Below are positions 22,040 through 34,100 of a stretch of 64,000 nt of DNA, in pieces. The notes beneath the pieces were generated by a model. It did no database searches, had not been told where the DNA came from, and worked only from the letters and a program-made list of their open reading frames with translations. The position numbers and the translations under genes are program-made. Location: NCBI GenBank assembly GCA_009733575.1, contig ML769616.1, positions 5,648-69,647 on the forward strand. The letters are read 5' to 3'. Source of the stretch: Gymnopus androsaceus JB14. Taxonomy: Eukaryota; Basidiomycota; Agaricomycetes; Agaricales; Omphalotaceae. Numbering within the stretch: the first letter of the stretch is position 1; each line of letters opens with the position of its first letter.

Positions 22040-23066
22040 AGAGTTGATCAGAGCGCCTAACCTGTCTCAACCTGCTCAACCAACCAAGAAGGTGCAGTCC
22101 TATCTGGGCCATCGCTCTCAGTCTCGAGATTCTATTTCTTCGAGCAGGATGGCTTCTTACACTCAACCTCTCGCAAACTCCGTAGGATCGACCATGCGAG
22201 GGACAAGCAAGCTTGGTGAATTCTATCGCCTCACCGCTATCTCACTTCCTTCTGGCTATCTCTTCCCCAAAATCCCTTGCAATCATACTAGGATATGCTC
22301 CTTCTCTACATATCGACCAAAAGACCTTCCTTTTCACTCTCACCTCCACGGATCGCATCCCGTCAAGCTTCAACATATTGAATACTGTCGAACAGCTGAT
22401 CGATTCGGAAAAGATGGATGACTGCTAGTACTTGAAAATAAATGAAGAGTAACGGTCTACTGTACTAGTGGCACCAAAGCAAGTCTGAACGTTCAACTTG
22501 TGGAATCGTTCGTCACGATTCTTGGTCTCTCGAATGAAACCAACGGAAACCGCGACCGCTGTAACGGATGCAAGAGCGCCCTCGCAATTCCGACCATACT
22601 TGAAAAGCATTCCACTTTCCGCTTCGGCCTTTCCTTCCTATACTCCCTAGTCAGCATACAGATTAAATCTCAACGTAGTCTGGCTTCTCCGGCGACGCGT
22701 CATTCTATCCCTATCACAAGACCAAGATGGTTTCTTTCTTTCCATCGGATTCGCATGGGAGGAGACGTGCTACTCTAATGGTCTAGCAGTGCTTTGGGTA
22801 CTGTGAATCGGGATACTGGTTCGAGAGGAGCGGAGGTGCTGCTGGTTAGAGAGTAGCAGACGGAGAAGACAAGGGAGATCCAGGAATCCGACTGCTCATT
22901 CTATCTTCCAGTGTCATCGCCATCTTTCCCATTATTTAAAATATACAGATTCCTCAAACCCTTCCTTTTTTCTTCCCCCTCCCTCTCTTTCTCTTGGAGC
23001 TAGTGGTCGTAGTACCGAATAAACTTTCATTTAATAGTTTCCAAAGTGAAGAGAATATCATAAGTA
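22040..23066. other. GDH2 upstream region (module 1)
   Basis: This is the presumed GDH2 promoter on the minus strand. Short frames (for example 22,213-22,428 + and 22,425-22,610 -) are not kept in the module 2 copy (49,251-50,388), which differs by many indels, so I do not call them genes. Near 22,970 there is a pyrimidine-rich CTTCCCCCTCCCTCTCTTTC run. Identity to module 2 is visibly lower here than in the TE block. Confidence 0.45.
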
Positions 23067-23147
23067 GGGCATGTAGCCAAGAGGTTATTGCGTTCACTTT
23101 GCATGTTTATATGCAACTTGTCCCCGGTTCGAATCTGGGCTTGTCCA
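23067..23147 (+). tRNA. tRNA-like gene, isotype unresolved
   Basis: The 81-nt segment has a perfect A-box TAGCCAAGAGG and a B-box GGTTCGAATCT. The acceptor ends GGGCATG and CTTGTCC pair with one mismatch, and the T arm CCCGG-TTCGAAT-CTGGG folds. The central part is unusual: a TTGCAT/ATGCAA hairpin sits where the anticodon arm and variable loop should be, so the anticodon cannot be read with confidence. It could be an intron-bearing tRNA, a long-variable-arm tRNA or a tRNA-derived element. The module 2 copy has a perfect B-box. Confidence 0.45.
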
Positions 23148-23526
23148 TGTATCTTGCTGCTTGAGTCTTTATTTTCTTGTTTTGCTGGCATATTTCAAGA
23201 TTTTTATAGAGGCATCCTCGTTTATTTTGCTCAACATTTTGTCCCTGAAACCCAATGTCGATTAAAAGTGCTTCGCATCGAAGCTCAGTGACCTCCACAT
23301 GAAAAGATGGTATGGGACGCAATTTTTGGTAGGGTGCATCTCAAAGGTTTAATTTGGATGATTCAGTATAGGTGGCGGATTGGAGTGGGCGGGGACAGGG
23401 GAAACGGGTATGAATGACAATGCCAATACTGTACATGTGTTGTGGAATGAGCAGTAGGAGGGGAGATGAAATGAACAGTTATAACTTATAGGAAAGTTCG
23501 AACAAGTTAACGATTTAATTTAGCTA

Positions 23527-24060
23527 GATCCTCTGATAAGGAAACAATTTCTGGAAACGAGATGTGCACCAGGGTCCAGCTAAGAAATTCTACGAGAGCA
23601 AAGAACATTAGTGATATAACTCTGCGAATCTTTATCCTTATCCCGATTCCTCAGATACCCTCCATTGACAGATGCGCAATGATATTCATTGTATTCACTG
23701 TACCGGGTGCACGAAACCATTGAAGCGACGCGAAACAAAACGGAACGAAATCTCTGCTTGCAGCAGAGGTTTAGGCTCGCGATTTGTAAAACCGACAAGA
23801 CGCAAATACATCAGTACGAAGGTATGATTTCCTATATCTGCTCATGTCAATAGTCTCAAATTTTTCTTCCTACAATACAGGAACAGCGAGATCGTATATT
23901 ACACGCATTAGATGGGAGATCAACACTCCCTGCACGGTACAGAAAGAGACTGAGCCCTTGGCGTAGAGACGCCGGCTTTCAGCCTGTTGGGTTTCTGGGA
24001 AAGCTGCTATATGTCAAGCCGGAGACAGGCAGGTCCAAGTTTGGTCGCGTTATGACTTGA
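23527..24060 (+). pseudogene. Unrecognised spliced gene with Cys cluster (module 1 copy)
   Basis: I do not recognise the family. Exon 2 (23,881-24,060) reads from EQRDRILHALDGRS to GRSKFGRVMT and a stop. It follows a 59-nt intron (23,822-23,880; GTATGA...TACAG). The frame continues upstream from RFVKPTRRKYISTK through CIHCTGCTKPLKRRE, a CxxCxxC cluster. Further upstream it is lost by a TGA and by indels that the module 2 copy lacks. Basic and aromatic residues dominate. The two copies are broken at different points, which suggests a once-functional gene. Confidence 0.4.
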
Positions 24061-24134
24061 ATCGACCTCAGGTCTTCTTTTAAAAAGGCCTATATAGACT
24101 AGAGAATCGAGGCAATGGTAATGTTGCCTCGGAA

Positions 24135-25475
24135 TTTGGCTGGAATCTAAGCTGCGAACGTGGTGTCAGCTCAGAGACGAAGCGAGGAAGGATTGACGGA
24201 GATGAGATGTACCTTCGTTGGGAAACACTCGAAACGGATGTAGGTTGATGACATTTTGAAGAATGCCGGGCCCAACGAGGGACTCGAGGATCTGGGAAAA
24301 TGGAAAAGAAGTACATCGCTACAGTTCTTGCTTTTGCCCGTGTTCGGTAGTCACCTGGATTGTCTGACATAAGTCCTTCGCCAAGTCTAACCCACACTGA
24401 GCTCGGCATTCCTAAGCCACCATACGTAGTCCGAGCGCTACCACTGATTCCCAATGTACGTCAGCAGAGCAATCGATAATCTCCGGTTTGTGTGCATGAA
24501 TTCACAAATAGGTTTCGATTTCATCGACCGGAGAGTGGAATGCCAAACACGATGGCGCTACCTGTAACATTACACGAGCGAGACAGCGAGAGGGTAATAG
24601 AAAATGACTAGGCAACGCCGCGGAAGGGAGGCAGCCTAGACGGTATTACGGCGATGACGATGGAAAACGTCTTCGAGACTCGAAAGGGACTATCAAATTA
24701 TTTCTACGATACTGTAGTATTGAAGGCAACGATAGATAGACAAGGATTCAGGAGAGACAGGCAATCCAAGTTTGGTGTGGCCAGAAGCTCAAAGGTTTTT
24801 GAACTTGCGAGATGGTGAGTTGAGGAAAAAGGCTGCCTCCGAGTCTGTTAAGATAAGATAATTCATGCTTACTTCGGTACAGTCTAGACTCTAGAGCTAT
24901 AGTAAATTAAATTTTCTCGAGCTGATTTTCGCTTTTACTAGACCATCCAAACTCCAGAGGCAATCCGACTCGTCTCCTGATACGCGAGAAGATACTCGAT
25001 GTAAGATGACTGAACAGAGAGGATGAGATGGAGATCGATATCGGGAGCTCGCTGTGATTAGGAAAAATCGTGAAATGCGACGCTAGACCAAAGAATAAAA
25101 CACACCGCAACCTCATTCAAATTCAACTCGACTCTGCAACTGGCTTCGATTCGGACGTTGAAACCAGCGTTTTCGTTGTTTGACTGGGAGTCTTTGAGGT
25201 GAGAGAGGAGAAATCCACGGAGTCGTGTTCGATTGTCCTAGAAAGCGTAACACGATTAGCAACTCGTCCGTATTTATTATGGCCAGAAGAGTAAGCTGCA
25301 TTGTGAAATCAAAGAGAGTCTTCATCTTCTTCAACATCACCAGATTCTTCCTGCGGACATCGACGACGGTGGTGAACGCTGAGATAGGAAGTGATTGGTG
25401 ACAAAGACGGATCGATTTCGGGTGTGAACCAAGTGTGAACCGGGCGGCAGCCATCGCTTCAAAGTGGAACACCAA
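24135..25475 (-). pseudogene. Unrecognised minus-strand gene remnant (module 1)
   Basis: Possible exons, read leftward, are one ending NVRIEASCRVELNLNE (splice donor near 25,106), RAPDIDLHLILSVQSSYIEY (near 25,040), LFPQLTISQVQKPLSFW (near 24,800), a 24,355-24,561 stretch (DEIETYL, two stops, GLDLAKDLCQTIQ) and ILESLVGPGILQNVINLHPF (24,229-24,291) after a 63-nt intron. The NVRIExSCRVEL peptide is kept at 53,360-53,700 despite indels around it, arguing for past coding function. I do not know the family, and exon joins are my guess. The start would face NLR2, making the pair divergent. Confidence 0.3.
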
Positions 25476-25605
25476 TTAGGCTCGTGACACGCTTTTTATA
25501 CTCCGGACCGCAATGACATACTTGATAAGATGAATGCTGTTTGTTCCGGAATCGTTTGCGACCCCCATCATCTATCTCCCTGCAACACACACACAAAAAT
25601 TTGCT

Positions 25606-28600
25606 ATGGATCGAAACAATCATCTCGGAAGTCGTCTTGTTAGATTCTTGAAGCCTAACAAAGACAAAAAAGACAAAAGTCGCAATGCTACACCTATGCC
25701 AAGTCGGGCAACAACTCCTGATCCTACTTCGATTGCAAACTCTGCAGCTGGGAATTATCCCACACAAGATATCGGAGCTACTGTTCTGGACACTCTTGAT
25801 ACTGCTCTAAAAGTGTTAAAAGAGGTATCGGCACCGCTTCCACCTTTGCAAGCTGCCATAGGTGGAATATGTGAATGTTTCAATATTTATAAGGTCGGAC
25901 TGTCATCTTTTATATTATTTTGATGGTTGACACAATCATTTTTACAGAGTGTATCAGGAAATACTGAGGAACTGCAAAGTTTGGCTAAGGATTTCGCTGT
26001 CCGGACCAGATTTCTGGAGCCATACCTGTCTCAAGAAAACCTGGGCTCATCTAAGCAGGCTGTCCAAGTCTTGATTGAGTAGGTCAACAGCAGTTACTAA
26101 AATAAAATAATGTGTTAAAACACTTTACAGTCATTTGAATGCTATTGACCAAGAGGTCAAACAGCAACAAAGCAGTGGTCTCTTCAAAAGGACAGTTCAG
26201 TCTGAACACATTACCGGAAGGATTCAAGAATTCAAAACCAAAGTTCAAGATGCATATGAGCAATGCAAGGTAACATCTCTATCTCTGAAGCTACCTGATT
26301 TAGCTCATCAAATTTGAAGATTGAGGTTCTATTTTCTGCAGAGAGAAACACTGCTGAAATCCTAAAGGTGAGATTAGCAAAACCTGCCAGATTAACTAAA
26401 TCATATACTATGAGAACAGGAATTTGCTCTCGGAAAAATGGAACACTCAACTCGGGCATACCACGATGCAGACATGGGTCTCAATCTTACTAGGAGGTTG
26501 TGCTGCCCAGGTACAAGGAAAAAGATCCTTGCTGACATTGAGAAATGGGCAATGAGTTCTGAACTTGAAAGTGTGCCATCAGCTTATTGGATTTGGGGGA
26601 TGGCTGGCACAGGCAAAAGCACAATTGCAATGTCAATCTGTGATAAACTTAAGGAAAAAAAAGTTCTTGCTGGAACTTTCTTCTGCTCTAGGCAGATTCC
26701 TGAATGCAGGGATTACCGACTAATTATCCCCACCTTGGCATACCAGCTGGCAAGCTTTTCTAAAACATTCGCCATGTCACTTGCAAGTGTTTTGAGTGAA
26801 GATCTTGATCCAGCTTCAAAGAAGCCAGATTATCAAGTTAAAACACTCTTGATTGAGCCTTGGAGAGCTGTCACCAAGTCTGGAAATATGGTAGCACATA
26901 TTCCACTTATAGTTATAGATGCTTTGGATGAATGTGAGGGTGTATATTTGGTCCTTAAACCTCTCATATTGGCAATCCAGGAAAAGGAATTTCCAGGACT
27001 GAAATTTCTGTTCACTAGCCGGCCAGAACAAGCAATTCAGCAGCTTATGCTCTCGGAGAGCCAACTGAGGACAGGGTCAAACCTTCACATTGGAAGAATT
27101 ATTCTTCATGAGGTTGAAAAAAGTCAAGTAGAGACTGATATATTGACTTATGTCACCCATGAGCTGGATGGCATATCATCCTCCAAGGAGCAGCTACAGA
27201 AGCTTACAAATCTTTCTGGAGCACTTTTTATTTATGCATCAACTGTGGTTAAATTTGTGAAAGAAGGAGACATTAGATCATGGCAGAAGAAGAGGCTCAA
27301 AGGATTTCTGGAAAAGAGCAAAAATCCTGAGGACTTAGATCAACTTTATGTTGAAGTAATTAAAAATGGCATTCCAAAAAAGAGAAGCTCTGGAGAAGCC
27401 AAGGAACATTGGAACATCATCTATACAATCATTACTGCAGGATGTCCAGTGACATGTGATATTATTGCCAAGCTCCTGAAAATGGAAACAGATGTGGTAA
27501 CACATCTGATGGAGAAATTGCAGGCAGTCTTCTATATTTCAACTCAGGATCATTGTATTTATTTCTTTCATGCCTCTTTTGCTCAGTTTCTGGAAAGAAG
27601 GGAAGGCATTGATGGGGCAATGTATCAACCCAAGGCTCAACATCTGAAATTGACTAATGAATGTTTCAATATAATGGATGACCTGAGATTCAATATCTGT
27701 AGCCTTCCTTCTTCATTTATAGCAGATAAAAATGTACCCAAGTTTCAAGAGAGAGTTAAAGAATGCATAGGAGAAGCCCTTCAATATTGTTGCCAGTTTT
27801 GGAGCTACCATTTCATGGAATGTGAAATCCGTGAAAAGGATGTTGAAAGATTGGAAAAATTCCTGCAGGCAAAAGGAGTATATTGGCTGGAAGCCATGAG
27901 TTTATTGGGCCTATTGGTACAATGTGGGGAAGCTATGGTTTCCATGATCAAGGTTAGTACAATAAGTTATTATGATTGGTTGGATAAAGACTTAACTTTT
28001 GGCAGTATCTGGAACATTCTGAATTGACATCAAAAGTAAAGGGAATATTAAGGTACCTCCAGAATTTACTATTGCAATTTTCTAGTGGTGAAGTACATGG
28101 GAGGACACCACACTTATATCTGAGTATAATGCCGTTTTGGTCAAATAGTGTGGGATGTATGCCTAAGTTAAAAGGTGTTCTAAGGATGGAAAGCCTTGCA
28201 CTAAATCAACCTAACAATGTAATATTAAAGGGGCATGATAATCCAATCTATTCAGTGGCCTTTTCACCTGATGGGACCAAGATTGTGTCTGGATCTTCTG
28301 ACAAAACAGTGAGGATCTGGGATGCTAATACTGGTGCTCAGATTGGTGATCCATTGCATGGTCATGATAATTGGGTCAATTCAGTGGCCTTTTCGCCTGA
28401 TGGAACCAGGATTGTGTCTGGCTCTAAAGACAAAACAGTGAGGATCTGGGATGTTAATACTGGTGCACAGATTGGTGATCCATTGCATGGTCATGATGAT
28501 TGGGTCAGTTCAGTGGCCTTTTCACCTGATGGAACCAGGATTGTGTCTGGTTCTTCTGACAAAACAGTGAGAATCTGGGATACTGATACTGGTGCTCAGA

Positions 28601-30530
28601 TTGGTGATCCACTGCATGGTCATGATCATTGGGTCAGTTCAGTGGCCTTTTCACCTGATGGAACTAGGATGGTGTCTGGCTCTTCTGACAAAATAGTAAG
28701 GATCTGGGATGCTAATACTGGTGCTCAGATTGGTGATCCACTGCATGGTCATGATGATCGCATCTATTCAGTGGCATTTTCACCTGATGGAACTAGGATT
28801 GTGTCTGGCTCTGGAGACCGAACAGTAAGGTTCTGGGATGCTAATACTGGTGCTCAGATTGGTGATCCACTGCATGGTCATGATCATTGGGTCAGTTCAG
28901 TGGCCTTTTCACCTGATGGAACCAGGATTGTGTCTAGCTCTTTTGACAAAACAGTGAGATCTGGGATGCTAATACTGGTGCTCAGATTGGTGATCCATTG
29001 CATGGTCATAATGATGGGGTCAGCTCAGTGGCCTTTTCACCTGATGGACTCAGAATTGTGTCTGGTTCTGGAGACAAAACAGTGAGAATCTGGGATGCTA
29101 ATACTGGTGCTCAGATTGGGGGTCTACTGCATGGCCATGATGATTTCATCTATTCAGTGGCCTTTTCACCTGATGGAACCAGGATAGTGTCTGGATCTAG
29201 AGACAAAACAGTGAGGATCTGGGATGCTAAGACTGGTGATCAGATTGGTGATCCACTGCATGGTCATGATGATCGCATCTATTCAGTGGCATTTTCACCT
29301 GATGGAACCAGGATTGTGTCTAGCTCTTTTGACAAAACAGTGAGGGTCTGGGATGCTAATACTGGTGCTCAGATTGGTGATCCATTGCATGGTCATGAAG
29401 ATCCCATCTATTTAGTGGCCTTTTCACCTGATGGAACCAGGATTGTGTCTGGCTCTTTTGACAAGACAGTGAGGATCTGGGATGCTAATACTGGTGCTCA
29501 GATTGGTGATCCACTGTATGGTCATGATGAGTGGGTCAATTCAGTGGCCTTTTCACCTGATGGAACCAGGATTGTATCTGGCTCTGGAGACAAAACAGTG
29601 AGGATCTGGGATGCTAATACTGGTGCTCAGATTGGTGATCCACTACATGGTCATGATGATCGCATTTATTCAGTGGCCTTTTCACCTGATGGCACTAGGA
29701 TTGTGTCTGGCTCTTTTGACAAAACAGTGAGGATCTGGGATGCTAATACTGGAGCTCAGAATGGTGATCCATGGCATGGTCATGAACACTGGGTCAATTC
29801 AGTGGCCTTCTCACCTGATGGAACCAGGATTGTGTCTGGCTCTTTTGACAAAACAGTGAGGATCTGGGATGCTAATACTGGAGCTCAGATTGGTGATTCA
29901 CTGCATGGACATGATAATCCAATCTATTCAGTAGCCTTTTCACCTGATGGAAGCAGGATTGTGTCTGGGTCTGGAGACAAAACAGTGAGGATCTGGGATG
30001 CTAATCCCAGTGCTCACATTGGTGATCCACTGCATGGTCATGATGGAACCAGAATTGTGTCTGGTTCTGAAGACAACATGGTGAGGATCTGGGATACCAC
30101 TACTGGTGTTCAGCTGCAAGGTCATGACCATTTAGTCAGATATGCCACCGAAAATATCATATATGGGTCTATGCATACTACCCCACCCACCTTTGGAACC
30201 ACTAGGGGTATCCCAATTAGTGTGAACCATAAAGATCATTTCATCCCACAATCATTTCAAGGTGGATTCTTTTCTTCATGCAATCATTCATTTCTAATCT
30301 CAGTTTTAGCACACCATTACTGGTCTCTTTCCCGAAAAGGCTGGATCAAGTTTCCAAATTCCCCACCCAACGTTATTTGGATTCCTCCTCAATTTCAGCA
30401 ACTTTTATGGAGGCCCCAGAACACATGCATCATCTCCCGAAAGGGATACACCAAATTATCATTTTTGGACTGTGTATATGGAGAGCAGTGGAGTGATTGC
30501 ATTGAGGACTCAGAGGTTTCTAGCCAATGA
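25606..30530 (+). CDS. NLR2: NACHT-WD40 NLR-like receptor, near-complete
   Basis: Exons are 25,606-25,893, 25,948-26,078, 26,131-26,269, 26,320-26,367, 26,420-27,952 and 28,006-30,530; all introns are GT-AG, 50-54 nt. A further 42-nt in-frame intron (30,262-30,303) is possible. Start: MDRNNH at 25,606; another in-frame ATG at 25,534 is upstream. The protein would be about 1,554 residues. Residues 1-~200 are helical ([21 protein letters not shown]; probably HeLo/MLKL-like). NACHT follows with GMAGTGKST and [10 protein letters not shown], then a helical linker, 14 full WD40 units and one short one, and a tail with [17 protein letters not shown]. One base is missing in DKTVRIW of unit 6 (about 28,958), so the written frame breaks there; this may be a sequencing error. 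Members of this class are cytosolic non-self sensors; the ligand here is unknown. Confidence 0.85.
28231..30125 (+). repeat. WD40 minisatellite of NLR2: 14 units of 129 bp plus one shortened unit
   Basis: Units 1-8 match NLR1 units 1-8, then six extra units (9-14) appear before the shared shortened last unit. The extra block is 774 bp, exactly 6 x 129. Variation again centres on unit residues 4-7 (NPIY, DWVS, HWVS, DRIY, EWVN), 23 (S, K, G, F, R) and 32-33. The 1-base deletion lies in unit 6. Confidence 0.92.
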
Positions 30531-30833
30531 CTTCTTTGAATTATTTCATTGTTATCTATCCCTGTAAATGCCACTATATCTGCATTGTATAGTAGTTCTA
30601 TTTAATGCTGTATACATATGTCACTATAAGCAAATAATCACTTTAAGGATGGTACACTCCACCCTGAACAAAACAGATTGAGATAAATAAAGGACTCACA
30701 TTCTTTCTTTGAGCACAAATAGATGAGTATTTGGATAAAAGTAGAGCCTGGCATAGATTATGGCCACAATGAGGCATGAGATTTTTATTGTTGCATACTT
30801 TGAGTGAAATAACCATTATTCTCTGGTTGTTCC

Positions 30834-31053
30834 TGTTGGAGGTTGAATCTGTAAGACAAAACCGGAAACGGAAAAACTAAAGAAGTGTAAGTAAGCTTGT
30901 AGGTTTGAAATAAAATAAGAAAACATACCCCTCAGAGTGAGTCAACAGCTGAGGGGAGAATGTGGGAATGGGAAGGATATAACTAAACAGTCACATGTGA
31001 AGACTATACCAAAAATGGAATGCGACCAAAGGGTGGGAATATATCTGCCAACA
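30834..31053 (-). repeat. Copia 3' LTR (module 2)
   Basis: It begins TGTTGG and ends CCAACA on the plus strand. It is 12 bp shorter than the module 1 LTR through loss of a stretch after CCCCTCAGAG. Confidence 0.8.
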
Positions 31054-31108
31054 CACCCTCAGCGGACACTATAGGTAGAGTCCAAGGAAAACAAAGGAAC
31101 AAAAAAAA

Positions 31109-34100
31109 TCAATGCGGCACTAAGCCCAAAGAAATGGAATGCTTGTAGTGTAAATCAGCGGGAAGAGACTTCGTAAGAATATCGGCAACCATGTCTAGAG
31201 TAAGACACCATATAGTAACAAAAGAACCACCATCAATCTCAGAACAGATAAAATGATAATGAATGTCGATATGTTTTGAACGGCCAGAAATAGAATCCGA
31301 ATTAGCAAGGAGAAGAGCACTCTGATTATCAGAAACAAGAGGAAATGGACGAGGAACAGGCAAATCAATAAGAGTAAGAAAAACATGGACCCAAAGTGCC
31401 TCCTTCAAAACATTTGTCAAGCCCATATACTCCGATTCCATCAATGAGAGAGCAACCGGTTTCTGCTTCGTGGATGACCAGGACACCAGACACCAAAGAA
31501 TACAGCATAGCCAAAATCGACTTCCAATCTACAACATTTGAACCCCAAACCGAATCTGACAATGCCAACATGTCAAGGGACAGATGCAACTGCTCCAGGA
31601 GCGACCTCCTCTGATCACCCCCATACTCCAAACCCAAGTATGAGTCCGAGCCAGATAGTGAATGAAGATTTACCTTCACATTATGAAAAAACTCATACTA
31701 CGTATGGTTTAAAGAGTTTGACCTTGCCCAGAAGCAACATTTACCTGAGGTTTCATTTTTAGGGTATACATCAATGGGTCCAACGAGCCATGATGGTGTC
31801 AACAAGAGTCAGGAGAGAACTAAGCAGGACAGTCCGCAATCATGAAGTCGCTGATGGAACCTCTCACCTGATACACTGGTCACTTTGCCTAGAATTAAAA
31901 GGGAGACCGGATTTCGTGGCCGATCGATCTTCATGATGGTGCTTCTGAAGCTGGCACTCCTACTCATTGTTAAGCATGTGGGTCCCACCTACTTAGCAGA
32001 GGCTGTCCTGTATAGCTCCGTCTCCACGTAGTCAAGTCTCCACCTTAAACATATAGGGGGGGAACCACCGGTCTCTATTAGATATCATCCTTAAATCTGG
32101 TTATATTCACCGCTAGGACCTGCGTAATTTTGTGGTGGTTGACAAATCTTCGGGTCGCTCATCAAAACAGGTAGACCCTCAGGATGACAAGGAGAAGAGC
32201 ACTCTGATTATCAGAAACAAGAGGAAACGGACGAGGAACAGGCAAATCAATAAGAGTAAGAAAAACATGGACCCAAAGTGCCTCCTTCAAAACATTTGTC
32301 AAGCCCATATACTCCGATTCCATCGATGAGAGAGCAACCGGTTTCTGCTTCGTGGATGACCAGGACACCAGACCACCAAAGAATACAGCATAGCCCAAAA
32401 TCGACTTCCAATCTACAACATTTGAACCCCAAACCGAATCCGACAATGCCAACATGTCAAGGGACAGATGCAACTGCTCCAGGAGCGACCTCCTCTGATC
32501 ACCCCCATACTCCAAAACCCAAGTATGAGTCCGAGCCAGATAGTGAAGAGTACCCTTCACAGATGCAAACTCATACTCTGTAGGTTTTGAGTTGAACTGA
32601 GCCAGAAACATTACCGTAAACACAATGTCTGGCCATGTGCAAAGAGCAAGAAAAAGCAGACAGCCAATCAGAGCCTGATAACTCTTCACTAACTGGTCAT
32701 CTAGAATAGGGAGAGGATTTGTGGCCACATCTCATGGCTTCTGAAGTGGCAACTCATTTTGCATGTACTCTTAGAGATTGTAAGCCTCAAGGAGTTCTTC
32801 AACATATAACTCCTAAGATAGCCAAATCTTTCACCCTGACCTATTGTGTGATATCCGGATGCTAATGAAACAGGTAGCCTCACCCTGGTGACCAACTGTA
32901 AAATGCTTGTTGATTTTCCTGATGAACCAGGTATACAGTGAGGTAGAATTTGTCAAAACCAGCCCATCATTGACATGAACAGGCACAAACATAGAGAGAG
33001 GTTCCCCATTTGTAGGCATCAAAACAGTCAAATCTGGTGGAGAGTCAGATTTGAACACAAACACAGCTGCATCATTACCACAATGAGTAAAACCAAGGGG
33101 ATTCCAAGGCTGAACGGAGACGAGCATACCAGGCAGCAGGGCAATTGGTGGAGACCATAGAGAGCACAACGTAGACGATAGACTCCATTCAGATCAACAC
33201 CAGGGTAACCAAGAATCTGTTGGACATAGACTTCCTCCTTCAACTCCACATTGAGGAAAGCCTGCTTAACATTGAAAGAGAATAATTCCCAGTCAGCAAA
33301 AGCTGTCCATGCAAGAATTGCGCAAATGGAAACTATATGTGCCACCAGTGCATACACTTTACCATAGTCATCAGGCCATTGAGTAAAACCCTGGACCACC
33401 AGTTGAGCCCTTATACCTCCCCAATCTCCCATCCGGATTAACCTTCCTAGCATACACAAACTTGGTCTGAATGGCATGGCGACCCTTCAGAAGAGAGGAG
33501 TATCAAACACCCCCAGTCCAAACAGCCCCGCAACCTCATCCTTCTCTGCCTCAATCCAATACTCCTTATCCAGCCTGGCCAGCATCTCCTGGCAAGTTGC
33601 AGGTGGTTTGTCCAGGTTGTATGGACAAGATTTCCTTGGGTCGATGGTGACCTTGCATTTGGGCATAACATTGGAAGGTCAGGGATATTCGCCAGTGCAG
33701 CAAAATAGAATTCCAAACTATCCTTGAGAGTAATAATGTCATTTTCCAATAAATCATGAGCTGTAACATAAGCTGTGATATCAACTTTGGCCAGAGCCGC
33801 ATGTTGAGCAAGAGGAGGACCAGATTCAGCATGGCATCTCCAGATGTGCTCATTGTGGATATGAATTCCTTCCTGCCAAGCTTTACCTCTGTCCATAAGT
33901 TTCAGCTCTCAATGTGGACGTGGACCCCTTGGGACTTCCTTAACCTGCTCCTCAGAACTCAAAGTCCTGATAGCACACAGACCACCCAGATGACCACATA
34001 GGGACTCATTGAAGACAACCTGATCACTAAAATAGTAAGCACTATTTATGTCTTACACATGCCAACCTATTTGATTCTCCTTGTATCCCACAAAAATGTC

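Noticed and set aside
22213..22428. Plus-strand frame of 71 codons upstream of GDH2
   Set aside because: It is not preserved in the module 2 copy, where indels and stops break it, and it has no recognisable motif.
24080..24454. 124-codon minus-strand open frame
   Set aside because: It appears to be an out-of-frame reading across a 63-nt intron; the neighbouring frame gives more protein-like peptides (GLDLAKDLCQTIQ, ILESLVGPGILQNV).
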